The position numbers and the translations under genes were made by a program. A stretch of DNA of 64,000 nt from Verrucomicrobiia bacterium. Lineage in GTDB: Bacteria; Verrucomicrobiota; Verrucomicrobiia; Limisphaerales; JADLHS01. Below are positions 54,009-63,172 of the stretch, piece by piece (within the stretch, counting starts at the first letter, position 1; every line of letters starts with the position of its first letter). The DNA lies in contig JAMLJH010000001.1 in assembly GCA_023953615.1 (NCBI GenBank), forward strand, positions 321,362 to 385,361, read 5' to 3'. A model generated the notes under the pieces. The model searched no databases. It worked only from the letters and a program-made list of their open reading frames with translations, and was not told the origin of the DNA.

Positions 54009-56795
54009 TTACAAGCGCGCCAGCTTATTGATGGCGCCATGCAATCGGCGTGCGATGCTCTGCTGCCGTTCCGCCGCCAGCACCTTGCCGCCGTCCGGTT
54101 CGCGCACATAGAAACTGTCAATCGCCGCCCCCTTTTCGGTGAGAATGCGCGCCGTCGAAATGTCCACCTCCAGATCCGCCAGCGTTTGTGCGATGGTGTA
54201 GAGCAGGCCGATGCGATCTTCCGTTTCCACTTCAATAAAAGTCCGCGTATCGGAACTGTCGTTGTCAAAACGGATTTGCGTCGGCATTTGTTCTCCGCTG
54301 TATGCCCGATAAATCGGGCGCGAGGTTTTTTGGGCGGCGATCAACTTCGGGAAATCCACCGTGCCTCCCGTGAGCACGCGGGTGAGCAATTTCTCAAACT
54401 CATCGCGCTGCGCGGCCTTGGCGAGTTTGCCGGTCACGGCGTCGGTCACAAAAAACGTGTCCAACGCGATCCCGTCCTGCCGGGTGAAAATTTGCGCGCT
54501 CAAAATGGTCAAGCCCACCGCGCTGAGCGACCCGGCAATCTTCACGAACAATCCCGCGCGATCCCAGGTGCAGACGCGCACCACGCTGTAACCGAGGTCC
54601 AGGTCGTTGCGCAAATTGACGACGGGCGCAAGCGGGCGATCCTGCTCCGCGAGCTGGCGGTGCATGAACTCATGAGTCAGCAGCAAATCGTCGTGGATTT
54701 CTCGCGCGGAATTCACCTGTAAATACCGCGCGGGCAAGGCGTCAAAATGCGCCTTCACTTCTTCCAACGAAACCGCCGGCGGCAGCAAACCCTTCACCTC
54801 CTCCATCAACAAATCGCGCTGCTTCTTTCCGGCCGCGACGAATTCCGTGCCGCCAGTCAGCAACGGCAACGCGCGGTCGTGCAGTTGCCAGAGCAGTTGT
54901 TCCTTGAAACCGTTCCACAACTTGTCGCTCGTGGCCATTGCGTCCGCAAACGTCAGCAGCGTCAACAACGCCAGCGTCGCCGGCGTCTCAACCGCCTGCG
55001 CGAAATTGCGCATCACCGCCGGATCATCCATGTCGTGCCGCTGCGAAACGATGGCCATCAGCAAATGGTGTTCGATCAACGCGCCCAGCATGTGCCGATC
55101 CGCCCCGTCCAACCCGAGCCGTTTGCCGACGCGCGCGGCCAGTTGCGCGCCCACCGCCGCGTGTTTGCCGTGCCCGCGCGGTTTGCCGGTGTCATGCAGC
55201 AGCAACGCCAGGTACAACAGCGCGGGCCGTTCGAGCTGCTGGAACTGGGCGGCATAGGCCAGGTACGGCGGCGCTTTCGCCTCCCAAAACCGGTCCGCCT
55301 GCTCCAGGCAAACCAACGTGTGTTCATCGGCGGAGTATTGGTGATAAAACTCGTGCTGCACCAGACAGGTCAGCTTGCCAAACTCGGGCACGTACTTGCC
55401 CAAAAAATCCACCTCGTGCATCGCGCGCAAAATGGGCGCGACCGTGCCGCGTTGGTTGAGGATGGTCAAAAATGTTTCCGCGACGCGCTCGTCCTTGAGG
55501 AAATCCCGATTCACCAGCGCGACCTGGCTGCGGATCAATTGCGCCAAATCCGGATGCAGGCGCAGTCCGCGTTGTTGCGCGTAACGAAACACGCGCATCA
55601 ACCGGCGCGGGTGATCGCGAAAAATGCGCGCGTGCGCCGCGTGAATTTCGCCGTTGATGAATCGGAATCCGTCCACCGGCTCCGCTTCCGTTTGCTTCGG
55701 CAACCAGTGCCGTAATGATAATCGCCCGACCGGCTGGGGCAGAAATGCCAGCCGCTGTTCCAGCGTGCGCGTAATGATGAAAATGTTGCGCGTGTGCGAA
55801 TAAAAATCGCGCATGAACCGCTCGATGCGCTGGCTCGGAGAGCGTTCCGCGTAACCCAGCGCCAACGCCACGGCGGGTTGGAGATTTTTCGTCAGTTCGT
55901 CCGTCGGCCGGCTCGCGAGGTAATGCACCTGCGTGCGCACCCGCAACAGGAAATCGTATGCCGCCTCCAATTGTTTGCACTCGCGCGGCATGACCAGTCC
56001 GTGCGCCTGCAAATCCGCCAGTGAGCGGGTGCGGTATTTGAAGAACGCCATCCAGATCAGGTTCTGATAATCGCGCAGCCCGCCGCAGCCGTTCTTGAGA
56101 TTCGGCTCCTGCATGAACGGCGAGTTGCCATATCGGGCGCGGCGTTCCGCTTGATCCTCGAGCCGGGCGGCGATGTACTTTTTCTCGTAGCCTTTGACAC
56201 ACTTCGCCAGCACCGTCTTTTGAAATCGCGCAAACAACTTTTCATCACCGCTGATCAAACGCGCCTCGATGAGCGAGGTGCGCGTCTCGATGCGCCGCGC
56301 GTCGCCCTGATCATTGGTGGCGGCGACACATTCAGGGATGGTGCGCACCGCGTGTCCCGGTTTCAACCCGAGATCAAACAGCGTCAGCCACACACCGTTC
56401 AACATGCGCTCCAACACCGGCGCCGGCTGCAATGATTCCCGGACCAATCCCTCGTGCAAAAACAGCAGATCAATGTCACTCAACGGATTCAGCTCACCGC
56501 GCCCATATCCGCCCAGCGCCACCAATGCCAATGGCGGCTTTACTTTGCGCTCGGTCTCCGGGAGGGCATTCCACGCAATGACCCAAAGCGCGCGCACCAC
56601 GCAATCCAGCACGCTGGCACGCGTCTGGCAAACCGCCAGACCACTCTGACCGTTTTGATGCGCGAGTTTGAGGCGATGCGCCGCGCGTTTTAGAAAAGCC
56701 CGAAAGCGCGGCAGTTCCTGAGCCACTTCCCGTCCCGCCGGCAAGACCAGTCGCTCCCTGGCCTCCGCCGCAATTTTGTCCAATAAATCTTGCAC
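54009..56795 (-). CDS. glnD: [Protein-PII] uridylyltransferase / uridylyl-removing enzyme
   Basis: GlnD adds and removes UMP on PII in response to glutamine, controlling glutamine synthetase and nitrogen genes. The 928-residue protein has the nucleotidyltransferase motif 'GGYGRGELNPLSDIDLLFL' (residues 95-113), an HD domain near 520-550 ('LALLLHDTGKPRGHGKHAAVG'), and two C-terminal ACT domains at about 735-815 and 850-925. Length and order are those of E. coli GlnD. No PII gene (glnB/glnK) is in the window. Confidence 0.95.
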   Translation of the reverse strand: MQDLLDKIAAEARERLVLPAGREVAQELPRFRAFLKRAAHRLKLAHQNGQSGLAVCQTRASVLDCVVRALWVIAWNALPETERKVKPPLALVALGGYGRGELNPLSDIDLLFLHEGLVRESLQPAPVLERMLNGVWLTLFDLGLKPGHAVRTIPECVAATNDQGDARRIETRTSLIEARLISGDEKLFARFQKTVLAKCVKGYEKKYIAARLEDQAERRARYGNSPFMQEPNLKNGCGGLRDYQNLIWMAFFKYRTRSLADLQAHGLVMPRECKQLEAAYDFLLRVRTQVHYLASRPTDELTKNLQPAVALALGYAERSPSQRIERFMRDFYSHTRNIFIITRTLEQRLAFLPQPVGRLSLRHWLPKQTEAEPVDGFRFINGEIHAAHARIFRDHPRRLMRVFRYAQQRGLRLHPDLAQLIRSQVALVNRDFLKDERVAETFLTILNQRGTVAPILRAMHEVDFLGKYVPEFGKLTCLVQHEFYHQYSADEHTLVCLEQADRFWEAKAPPYLAYAAQFQQLERPALLYLALLLHDTGKPRGHGKHAAVGAQLAARVGKRLGLDGADRHMLGALIEHHLLMAIVSQRHDMDDPAVMRNFAQAVETPATLALLTLLTFADAMATSDKLWNGFKEQLLWQLHDRALPLLTGGTEFVAAGKKQRDLLMEEVKGLLPPAVSLEEVKAHFDALPARYLQVNSAREIHDDLLLTHEFMHRQLAEQDRPLAPVVNLRNDLDLGYSVVRVCTWDRAGLFVKIAGSLSAVGLTILSAQIFTRQDGIALDTFFVTDAVTGKLAKAAQRDEFEKLLTRVLTGGTVDFPKLIAAQKTSRPIYRAYSGEQMPTQIRFDNDSSDTRTFIEVETEDRIGLLYTIAQTLADLEVDISTARILTEKGAAIDSFYVREPDGGKVLAAERQQSIARRLHGAINKLARL

Positions 56796-56902
56796 GCGCG
56801 ACTCAGCTTGTCGGGCGGCCCGCGGAGAAGCAAGTGAGGCGTTGCGGAAACTGCACCTTCTGGAACTGACAAATCACCGGTGCTCCCCTACCCTCCGCTC
56901 CC

Positions 56903-58081
56903 GTGCGGCCCCGCCGTCTTAAATCCGGTTATTTTGTCCTCGAAGCCATCAACAGCTATTCGAGCGCTTTCTTTCTTTTCTACTTATTCTTTCTGACCAG
57001 CGACAAATTTGGCTTCACCATGCGCGGCAACCTGCTGCTCATGGCGCTGCACGGATTTTGTTACGTGCTCGGCTCCTGGCAAGGCGGTCGGCTGGCGCAA
57101 CGCTTCGGCTATTTTACCGCCCTGAAACTGGGTTACGGCGGCATGATGCTCGGCTTGGCCGTCGGCTTCATCTGGACCGAAATTTTTGGCGTGGTGCTGT
57201 CCTTGATTCTGTGGACGCTGCCGCTCTGCTGCACCTGGCCCGCGCTCGAAGCGCTCGTCACCGAGAACGAGAAGCGACACGCCACGGCGCGACTGACCGG
57301 CGCTTACAGCGTCGTCTGGTCCACCGGCAGCGCCGTGGCCTTTTTCAGTGGTGGCTGGCTCTGGGATCAATTCGGTGCCACCGGACTCTACGGTATAAAT
57401 CTGGGGCTAATGTTCATCCAACTGCTGTTTGCGCTCTGGTTGGAACGTCAGGCCAACACGCCTGACTTGAACGCTCCGACCGCCCCAACGGCGACGACTC
57501 CGCCGATCGAACCGCCGGCTCATTCCACTTTTTCGCAACGTCGGTTTCTGCTCATGGCCTGGTTTGCCAATCCTCTTTCCTACGTGGCCATCAACACGGT
57601 GGGCGCGGTCATTCCGCAAATCGCCGGAAAATTTCATCTCTCACCGACACAATCCGGCATGTTCTGTTCCCTCTGGTTTTTCACCCGTGCGGCGGCTTTC
57701 GCCGGACTGTGGTATTGGCCCGGATGGCATTATCGCTTTCGTTGGTTGCTGGCCGCATACGTGGGATTAAGCCTCGGCTTCGTTGGCATGATGCTGGCGC
57801 CGTGGCTCTGGCTCGTCGTGCTGGCGCAAATCCTCTTCGGCTGCGCCATCGGCTTGGTTTATTACTCGTCGCTCTTTTACTCGATGGATGCGGGCGACGC
57901 AAAGGGTGAACACGGGGGTTTACACGAAGCCGCCATTGGCTTGGGCATCGGCATCGGACCGGCGGTCGGAGCCGCGGCGCTGACGTTGACGACACAAGCC
58001 GCCAACGCCGGCACATGGGCGATCAGCGGCTTGTTGACCGCCGGGCTGGCGGGCTTGCTGTGGTTGCGCGGGCGGAAGTGA
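56903..58081 (+). CDS. Major facilitator superfamily transporter
   Basis: This 392-residue protein has about 12 predicted spans in two six-span halves, with a hydrophilic central loop at about 180-210 ('TPDLNAPTAPTATTPPIEPP'). The start is GTG at 56903. The loop 'GGRLAQRFGYF' between spans two and three is the usual MFS loop pattern. A substrate cannot be inferred. It reads divergently from glnD and lies 85 bases upstream of fabI, so it may share its transcript. Confidence 0.9.
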   Translation: MRPRRLKSGYFVLEAINSYSSAFFLFYLFFLTSDKFGFTMRGNLLLMALHGFCYVLGSWQGGRLAQRFGYFTALKLGYGGMMLGLAVGFIWTEIFGVVLSLILWTLPLCCTWPALEALVTENEKRHATARLTGAYSVVWSTGSAVAFFSGGWLWDQFGATGLYGINLGLMFIQLLFALWLERQANTPDLNAPTAPTATTPPIEPPAHSTFSQRRFLLMAWFANPLSYVAINTVGAVIPQIAGKFHLSPTQSGMFCSLWFFTRAAAFAGLWYWPGWHYRFRWLLAAYVGLSLGFVGMMLAPWLWLVVLAQILFGCAIGLVYYSSLFYSMDAGDAKGEHGGLHEAAIGLGIGIGPAVGAAALTLTTQAANAGTWAISGLLTAGLAGLLWLRGRK

Positions 58082-58166
58082 AACTTGAAAAGCCGAGGCA
58101 ATCCCTGCATCCTACCGCCGATTTTGTAGCGACAGACAACCATTTAACGGATTACCTCAAATCAAC

Positions 58167-58937
58167 ATGTCATTACTTGCTGGAAAAACTGGAATCGTCT
58201 TCGGCGTAGCCAACAAACGCTCCATCGCCTGGGCCATCGCCCAAGCCTGGCATCAGGCCGGCGCCAAACTCGCGTTCACCTACCAAGGCGAGCGCCTCAA
58301 AGACAACGTCGAGGAGCTGGTCGGCACGTTTGGTGACGACACGCTAATCCTGCCGTGTGACGTCACCAAGGACGGCGACATCCGTCACGTCTTCGCCGAA
58401 GTCGGTAAAAAATTCGGCACGTTGCACCTGCTTTTACATTCGGTTGCCTTTGCGCCGCGCGAAGCGTTGGAAGGCTCATTCCTCAACACCAGCCGCGATG
58501 CCTTCAAGATTGCGCACGACGTCAGCGCGTATTCATTGGTGGCGTTGGCTCGGGAAGCCGCGCCATGGATGACCACGGGCGGCAGCATTCTCGCCATGAG
58601 CTATTACGGGGCGGAAAAAGTCGTGCCGCATTACAACGTCATGGGCGTCGCCAAAGCCTCCTTGGAAGCCAGCACCCGCTATCTGGCCTATGATCTCGGG
58701 CCGAAAAAAATTCGCGTCAACTGCATCAGCGCCGGACCGGTCAATACGCTGGCGGCGCGCGGCATCTCGGGATTCATTGAGATGATCAAGCGTTACGAAG
58801 CCCATGCGCCATTGAAACGCACCTGCACCACGGAGGAACTGGGCGCCACCGGTACCTTTCTCGCCAGCGACGGCGCCGCCGCCATTACCGGCCAGGTTCT
58901 TTACGTGGATGGCGGCTATCAGATCATGGGAATGTGA
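58167..58937 (+). CDS. fabI: Enoyl-[acyl-carrier-protein] reductase (NADH)
   Basis: Short-chain dehydrogenase that reduces the enoyl-ACP double bond in the last step of fatty acid elongation. It has the FabI nucleotide motif 'VFGVANKRSIAWAIAQ' rather than the classical GxxxGxG, 'LLHSVAFAP', and the catalytic Tyr-x6-Tyr-x6-Lys arrangement in 'SYYGAEKVVPHYNVMGVAKASLEAS'. The end 'ITGQVLYVDGGYQIMGM' is also typical. At 256 residues it has normal length. This is the target of triclosan-type inhibitors in other bacteria. Confidence 0.97.
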   Translation: MSLLAGKTGIVFGVANKRSIAWAIAQAWHQAGAKLAFTYQGERLKDNVEELVGTFGDDTLILPCDVTKDGDIRHVFAEVGKKFGTLHLLLHSVAFAPREALEGSFLNTSRDAFKIAHDVSAYSLVALAREAAPWMTTGGSILAMSYYGAEKVVPHYNVMGVAKASLEASTRYLAYDLGPKKIRVNCISAGPVNTLAARGISGFIEMIKRYEAHAPLKRTCTTEELGATGTFLASDGAAAITGQVLYVDGGYQIMGM

Positions 58938-59008
58938 GCGCGGCGGGTTGGGAACGGGAAATTCGCTTGCGGCCCAACGTCCGGTTGCGCATCGTATCGG
59001 CGCTGGTG

Positions 59009-59093
59009 GCCCGCGTGGCGGAATTGGCAGACGCGCTAGATTCAGGTTCTAGTGAGTAACATCGTACAGGTTCAAGTCCTGTCGCGGGCACCA
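59009..59093 (+). tRNA. tRNA-Leu (anticodon CAG)
   Basis: The 85-base gene folds as a class II tRNA: acceptor GCCCGCG (59009-59015) pairs with CGCGGGC (59083-59089), followed by discriminator A and an encoded CCA end. The anticodon stem CTAGA/TCTAG encloses TTCAGGT, giving anticodon CAG (59043-59045). The T arm has ACAGGTTCAAGTCCTGT and a long variable arm is present. It reads CUG codons, frequent in this GC-rich genome. A gene remnant and a toxin-antitoxin pair lie directly downstream, as is common at integration sites. Confidence 0.96.
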
Positions 59094-59218
59094 CTTTAGA
59101 CTCCCCCTCGCCTCAAGAAGCTTCCTCAAAAAACATAGCATTTACAGGGTGTTTTGCACTCTGCGTGCTTCGACCCACTGCGGACGACTTCACCCCGGTT
59201 AACCGCATCCGGAGCTAA

Positions 59219-59380
59219 TTCACCGAGATCGTCAGCTTTCGCCAGACCAGCGCCCCCGCCCTGGAAGTCATGGAACGCGAGTTTAATTTTGACCCGGAAG
59301 AAATCGAAGCCCTGGAACGCGGTCAGTTCATCGCCTGCAACGCGGACACGGGCGTTTTTCAGACGGGCCGCGTGTTCTAA
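59219..59380 (+). pseudogene. C-terminal remnant of a large protein next to tRNA-Leu
   Basis: The plus-strand frame 59219-59380 encodes a protein-like stretch beginning 'FTEIVSFRQTSAPALEVMER' and continuing 'EFNFDPEEIEALERGQFI', then 'NADTGVFQTGRVF' and a stop. An in-frame TAA (59216-59218) closes it upstream, and no start except the internal ATG at 59270 exists. The wording is like the end of conjugation or DNA-transfer ATPases, but the match is weak and not certain. It overlaps the end of the toxin gene by 4 bases on the other strand. Best read as debris of an integrated element. Confidence 0.5.
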
Positions 59381-59715
59381 TCCGTCGCGTTCAAGCGAAA
59401 CACGTCGCGTATTTTGATGCGCAGATTGCGACGGCGCTCCAACGTCACCCGCCCTCGCCGTCCGAATAGTTTTGCCGATTCGACCGCGTAGAGAATCGAA
59501 CAATCGCAGAAGGTTTCCCAATCCATGCCATCCGCGCCGTTCAGCATGACTTCATGCGGATAAGGCGGGCGGCTTTGCCGTTGGCTGGTGCAAAACAGCA
59601 CGTTCACCACTTTTGCCCGGGCGCAAATGTCCGGGTGCGAAATCAGCACTGCCGGATGTTCGCCGCCCTTGTTCGGGCCAAAGTCATAGCGCCAAACGTC
59701 AAATTGATTTTTCAT
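59377..59715 (-). CDS. MazF/PemK-type toxin
   Basis: This 112-residue protein has the fold signature of type II toxin endoribonucleases: 'QFDVWRYDFGPNKGGEHPAVLISHPDICARAKVVNVLFCTSQRQ', where the N-terminal strand pattern and the 'HPAVLIS' stretch match the usual 'RPvLViS'. PemK/MazF toxins cut mRNA at short sequences. The start overlaps the antitoxin stop (ATGA), an arrangement expected for a TA operon. The C-terminal half is longer than in E. coli MazF and less conserved. It sits beside tRNA-Leu and a gene remnant. Confidence 0.82.
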   Translation of the reverse strand: MKNQFDVWRYDFGPNKGGEHPAVLISHPDICARAKVVNVLFCTSQRQSRPPYPHEVMLNGADGMDWETFCDCSILYAVESAKLFGRRGRVTLERRRNLRIKIRDVFRLNATD

Positions 59716-59936
59716 GGAGTCGTTACCGTGGCGCTGAGGCGGTCGAGTTGCTCCTGATCGCGCGCCGCCGTGAGGAACTGGGTCAAGCTTCCCGGCGGAA
59801 ACGGTTCTTCGGCGGCGGTCTTTACCGGCGTTAGGGTAATGCGCCCGTCGGCAGCTTCTTCGTAAGCGAACTTTGACCGAGGCCGAGCCAATGGCAGACG
59901 TACGCGCTGGTAATCGTCAACTGTGAGCGTTTTCAC
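59712..59936 (-). CDS. Probable antitoxin of the MazF/PemK pair
   Basis: This 74-residue protein precedes the toxin and overlaps it by 4 bases. Its N-terminus 'MKTLTVDDYQRVRLPLARPRSKFAYEEAADGRITLTPV' resembles short AbrB/MazE-like or plasmid antitoxin N-terminal beta segments, and the tail 'QFLTAARDQEQLDRL' is likely helical and toxin-binding. No antitoxin family can be named with certainty. Position, size and overlap are the best evidence. It would neutralise the toxin and probably repress the operon. Confidence 0.68.
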   Translation of the reverse strand: MKTLTVDDYQRVRLPLARPRSKFAYEEAADGRITLTPVKTAAEEPFPPGSLTQFLTAARDQEQLDRLSATVTTP

Positions 59937-60216
59937 TCCGGTAAATTACCGGGAAAACACATTCCCGCAACTCTCTATTCCCTATTGCTTAATCCTTAAC
60001 CCAAAACCGCCCAAACCGGTCTTTAAACCTCGCTTCCCGGAAAAGTGCCGCTCCGGGATGCCCTACACGGTGCGTTTCGCAGGTGGGTGGGTGAGGACAG
60101 CGGGACATTTCTGATCTCTGTCGCGCCGGATCGGGAAAACTCATTCCTTCAGCTTCCACGCTTACGCGGCCACATTCCACGCCAAGAAGCGCCGCAAGTA
60201 ACGCCAGCGAATGCGG

Positions 60217-62871
60217 TTATTTCTCCTCCGGCAAAAGTTCAATCGCCTGAATCATCGCTTCGTGGCCAGGGGTGGATTGGAAGCGCAATTCCACAATGCC
60301 ATTCTGCGGCTGAACGCCGACAAACTCCCGCACGTAGGCGTGAAAAGTGCCGACCTGTTCGCGCACGTTCAATTTTTCAATTACCCTCTTGCCGTTGATC
60401 AGAACGGTGGTCGGACGGGTGACCGATTCCCATTTGTCTCCTTCCCGCTCCATCCACGGGGTCTCCGGTGTGTCGGCCCAGTGCAAACGCACCGTATAAG
60501 TGCCTGGCGCCGCGGTAAGGTTCACCCAAAATTCCGGCGCGTGAACGCCGTACCGATAAAGCTCCGCATCCGTCGTTCCGCCGATGAACATGCTCCGGCG
60601 CCGACGCCACCAACTGCGCTCCACCGTATCCACCTTCGTACCGAGACGCGCGACAAACTCGGTTCCGGGTCGCCAGGCGTTGCCGTGGCCATCCACGTAG
60701 TCCTGCCGTCCGGTGTAGCCCAAAATCAGGCGTTGCGCTTCCGTCGGGCCGCCGCCCGAGCCAAAGCCTGCCGTTCCGGTGGCGGCGGAAAATTGAATGG
60801 CCGCAACGCTAACTTGCGCACCAGTGGCCAGCGGATTGCCGGCGCCGCGCGCCACCAGTCGCAGTTCGTGCGGCCCATTGGTGAGACCACTTTTAATCAA
60901 AATGGGTTGGCGTGTGCGCGGCGTCGGATTCCACGCTTCCACCAAAGTGGGCTGTTTGACTCCGTCAATAAAAGCGTCGGCCCAACCGCCATTCGGTCCG
61001 ACGGTGCCCAGCACGCGCACCTGATTGCCGGTGAAACGAAACGTCAATGTCGCGCCGGCCCGTTCAGTTATCCGGGGAGGACGGCTCGCGGCACGATCAG
61101 TTTTTTCGCCCGTCCAGGCCGCGTCAAAAATTAGCGCCGGATCATCCGCCGCTGCGACCGCTTGTGGATCTTCGCCGCGCACTTCGATGTGACGACTGCC
61201 GTCGTGACGCACAGTCACCAGCCAATCGCCATTGCCCAAGGGGGTACAGGTGAATCCGTTGGCGTCCAAGGCGGAACGAGCGGCGAGCTCCTGACCATCA
61301 GCGTGGATCGAACTGGGTCGAAACGCCAGGCGCATGACCTCTTGTACCCCGACTGGCGCGGCGAACGTGGTGTATTGGATCCGCCCCGGCTCGTAAGCCA
61401 CGTCTTGCACCACGGAAGACGAGCGGACGATGTGATTTTCACGATTGGGCGCAAAATCCTGCGGCAGCCACGCCATGGCTTCGAGGATCTGACACAACGG
61501 CCACGGATGCGCCAGGTTCGACCATTCACCGGTGGCTACCGCATCACCAAATAAACCGTCCTTCACCACGCCGTTGGGCAAACTGTCATACGTCGCCATC
61601 AGCATCATGCGCCGCCCAACTTCCGTTGCCCACGCGCTGTTCGCCCGGGCACCATAGGCGAGCAGCGTTGGTCCAGCGGTGTATTGATTGTAGGAAAGCG
61701 ATGTGCCGCAACATACCGAGGATTCCGGAAAAGCCCACGCACCGCTATAAACGTCACCAAAAGATTCTGGCGCCGTGCTGTTGCGATTCCAAATCAGCGA
61801 TACCATGTTGCGCACGTCATTGTTCCAATTCGGATAAGCTTGCGGATACTTGAGGAAATGGTCCGCGCACATGGACACCATTCCGCAAATGATCGGATTG
61901 TCCCAATCCCAATACGTGCGCCCCCAGGTGTCGTTCTCCCACCAAGCGGGCAGCATTTGCTCCCGGAGAAATTTGCGCCCCGCGTCCCGCGCACGGACCA
62001 GAGCCGCATCCTTGCCCGTATAACCGAGCTGCAACAGATCCTCCAAAAAATCCACAATCACTGCCGTGGTGCCGGTCAACACATCTGACCACCCCACGAC
62101 CGACGGGTCCACGTAGCGGTTCCACGGTGCGCTCGCGGGATCAGTGAACTGGCAACGCGCCGCGAAAACATCGCCCCAATGTTCCGCCATTTCCCGGTAA
62201 CGCGGATTGCCCGTGAGTTGATAGGCGCGCAACACTTCAATGCCCACGATGGCACACAAGTCCAGTTGATTTCGTGCCGTGGGATCACACGGACCATAAA
62301 TTTTCCCTTTCGTGGGGGTGCTGATGGGAAAGCGCGGCCAGGTGGCGTTCGCATCGGTTAGCGCGTAATCCAACAAATAATCCACCGTCAACGGTATGTA
62401 AACGAACGCAATCGGATCGCCGCTGTATTGGTAATACGCAGTTAATCCCTTGATGATGCTCCACGAGCGTTGCGCCAGATCGCCGCACATCCAGTCCGTC
62501 GTGGGCGGAATCACAATCGTGCCGTCGGGTTTGATGCTCCAATGCGAGTTGTAAACAAAATCCGGCGCCGCCAGTACCGCCTGGGACTGATCCACCCACG
62601 GATAGCGTTTGTAAACATCCACAGCGATGCGCAACCGTTCATCCAGTTGCCCGTTCAATCCGACATGCCACGGTGCGATGACTCCGTGAGCGTCCAACTG
62701 CACCGGATGCGCATAATACGCGGGCAGATTGGTGGCGGCCGGAATCATTTGAACCCAACCGATAAGACAACCGAGCAAGCACGACGTCTTAAACGTTTGT
62801 GCCAGCCGGATGAAACCAACTGTCAGGCGGTGGCGGCGGAACCGCCGGTCATGAAGACGTGAGGACGACAT
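60217..62871 (-). CDS. Large secreted protein, alpha/alpha toroid plus carbohydrate-binding and malectin-like domains
   Basis: A signal peptide (SCLLGCLIGWVQMIPAA, about 30-46) precedes a 450-residue helical region with paired helices such as 'WSIIKGLTAYYQYSGDPIAFVYIPLTVDYLLDYAL' and 'NQLDLCAIVGIEVLRAYQLTGNPRYREMAEHWGDVF', the pattern of an alpha/alpha-barrel glycosidase or lyase. Around 620-700 a galactose-binding-like sandwich is likely ('VRVLGTVGPNGGWADAFIDGVKQPTL'), and a malectin-like domain closes the protein at about 710-884 ('TYTVRLHWADTPETPWMEREGD', 'GIVELRFQSTPGHEAMIQAIELL'). Such a mix is found in polysaccharide-degrading enzymes. No family number can be given and no catalytic acid can be named. 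Confidence 0.78.
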   Translation of the reverse strand: MSSSRLHDRRFRRHRLTVGFIRLAQTFKTSCLLGCLIGWVQMIPAATNLPAYYAHPVQLDAHGVIAPWHVGLNGQLDERLRIAVDVYKRYPWVDQSQAVLAAPDFVYNSHWSIKPDGTIVIPPTTDWMCGDLAQRSWSIIKGLTAYYQYSGDPIAFVYIPLTVDYLLDYALTDANATWPRFPISTPTKGKIYGPCDPTARNQLDLCAIVGIEVLRAYQLTGNPRYREMAEHWGDVFAARCQFTDPASAPWNRYVDPSVVGWSDVLTGTTAVIVDFLEDLLQLGYTGKDAALVRARDAGRKFLREQMLPAWWENDTWGRTYWDWDNPIICGMVSMCADHFLKYPQAYPNWNNDVRNMVSLIWNRNSTAPESFGDVYSGAWAFPESSVCCGTSLSYNQYTAGPTLLAYGARANSAWATEVGRRMMLMATYDSLPNGVVKDGLFGDAVATGEWSNLAHPWPLCQILEAMAWLPQDFAPNRENHIVRSSSVVQDVAYEPGRIQYTTFAAPVGVQEVMRLAFRPSSIHADGQELAARSALDANGFTCTPLGNGDWLVTVRHDGSRHIEVRGEDPQAVAAADDPALIFDAAWTGEKTDRAASRPPRITERAGATLTFRFTGNQVRVLGTVGPNGGWADAFIDGVKQPTLVEAWNPTPRTRQPILIKSGLTNGPHELRLVARGAGNPLATGAQVSVAAIQFSAATGTAGFGSGGGPTEAQRLILGYTGRQDYVDGHGNAWRPGTEFVARLGTKVDTVERSWWRRRRSMFIGGTTDAELYRYGVHAPEFWVNLTAAPGTYTVRLHWADTPETPWMEREGDKWESVTRPTTVLINGKRVIEKLNVREQVGTFHAYVREFVGVQPQNGIVELRFQSTPGHEAMIQAIELLPEEK

Positions 62872-63172
62872 AGGTTAATTCCCCTCAAGCAACCATTACC
62901 ACCTCAGTTACCGGTGGAAGTTGTCGGAGTTTGAACATTTCGGAGCAGATGATCGGAAACATTGAGAATTCAAAAGTGATCCTGGGGCTTTCAAGACAGT
63001 TGACCTCGCAGGCCGGCATTGAGCGAGTGCGGTCAAACGAGATTGCTTCTGAAATGTGGTGAAGATCGGCATGGCGGATAATGTCACCGGTCTGGTTGGC
63101 ACCATTTAATTACTTCTTCACACCTGTCTCGCTCGACCGACATCGTAATATTCTGGCAGCGGGTTTACAAAT
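62872..63172. other. Gene-free stretch between two secreted-protein genes
   Basis: About 300 bases lie between the truncated LamG gene and the 884-residue protein gene. No frame is convincing and no hairpin with a T-run is evident. It presumably holds the promoter for the gene starting at 62871, but I could not place -35 and -10 boxes with confidence. Confidence 0.5.

Noticed and set aside
54747..55715. 322-residue open frame on the plus strand
   Set aside because: Antisense to glnD, rich in Arg and Gln.
59937..60216. Short frames in the gap between the antitoxin and the 884-residue protein gene
   Set aside because: None has a start with a ribosome binding site or a protein-like composition; I treat the stretch as the antitoxin promoter region and downstream sequence.
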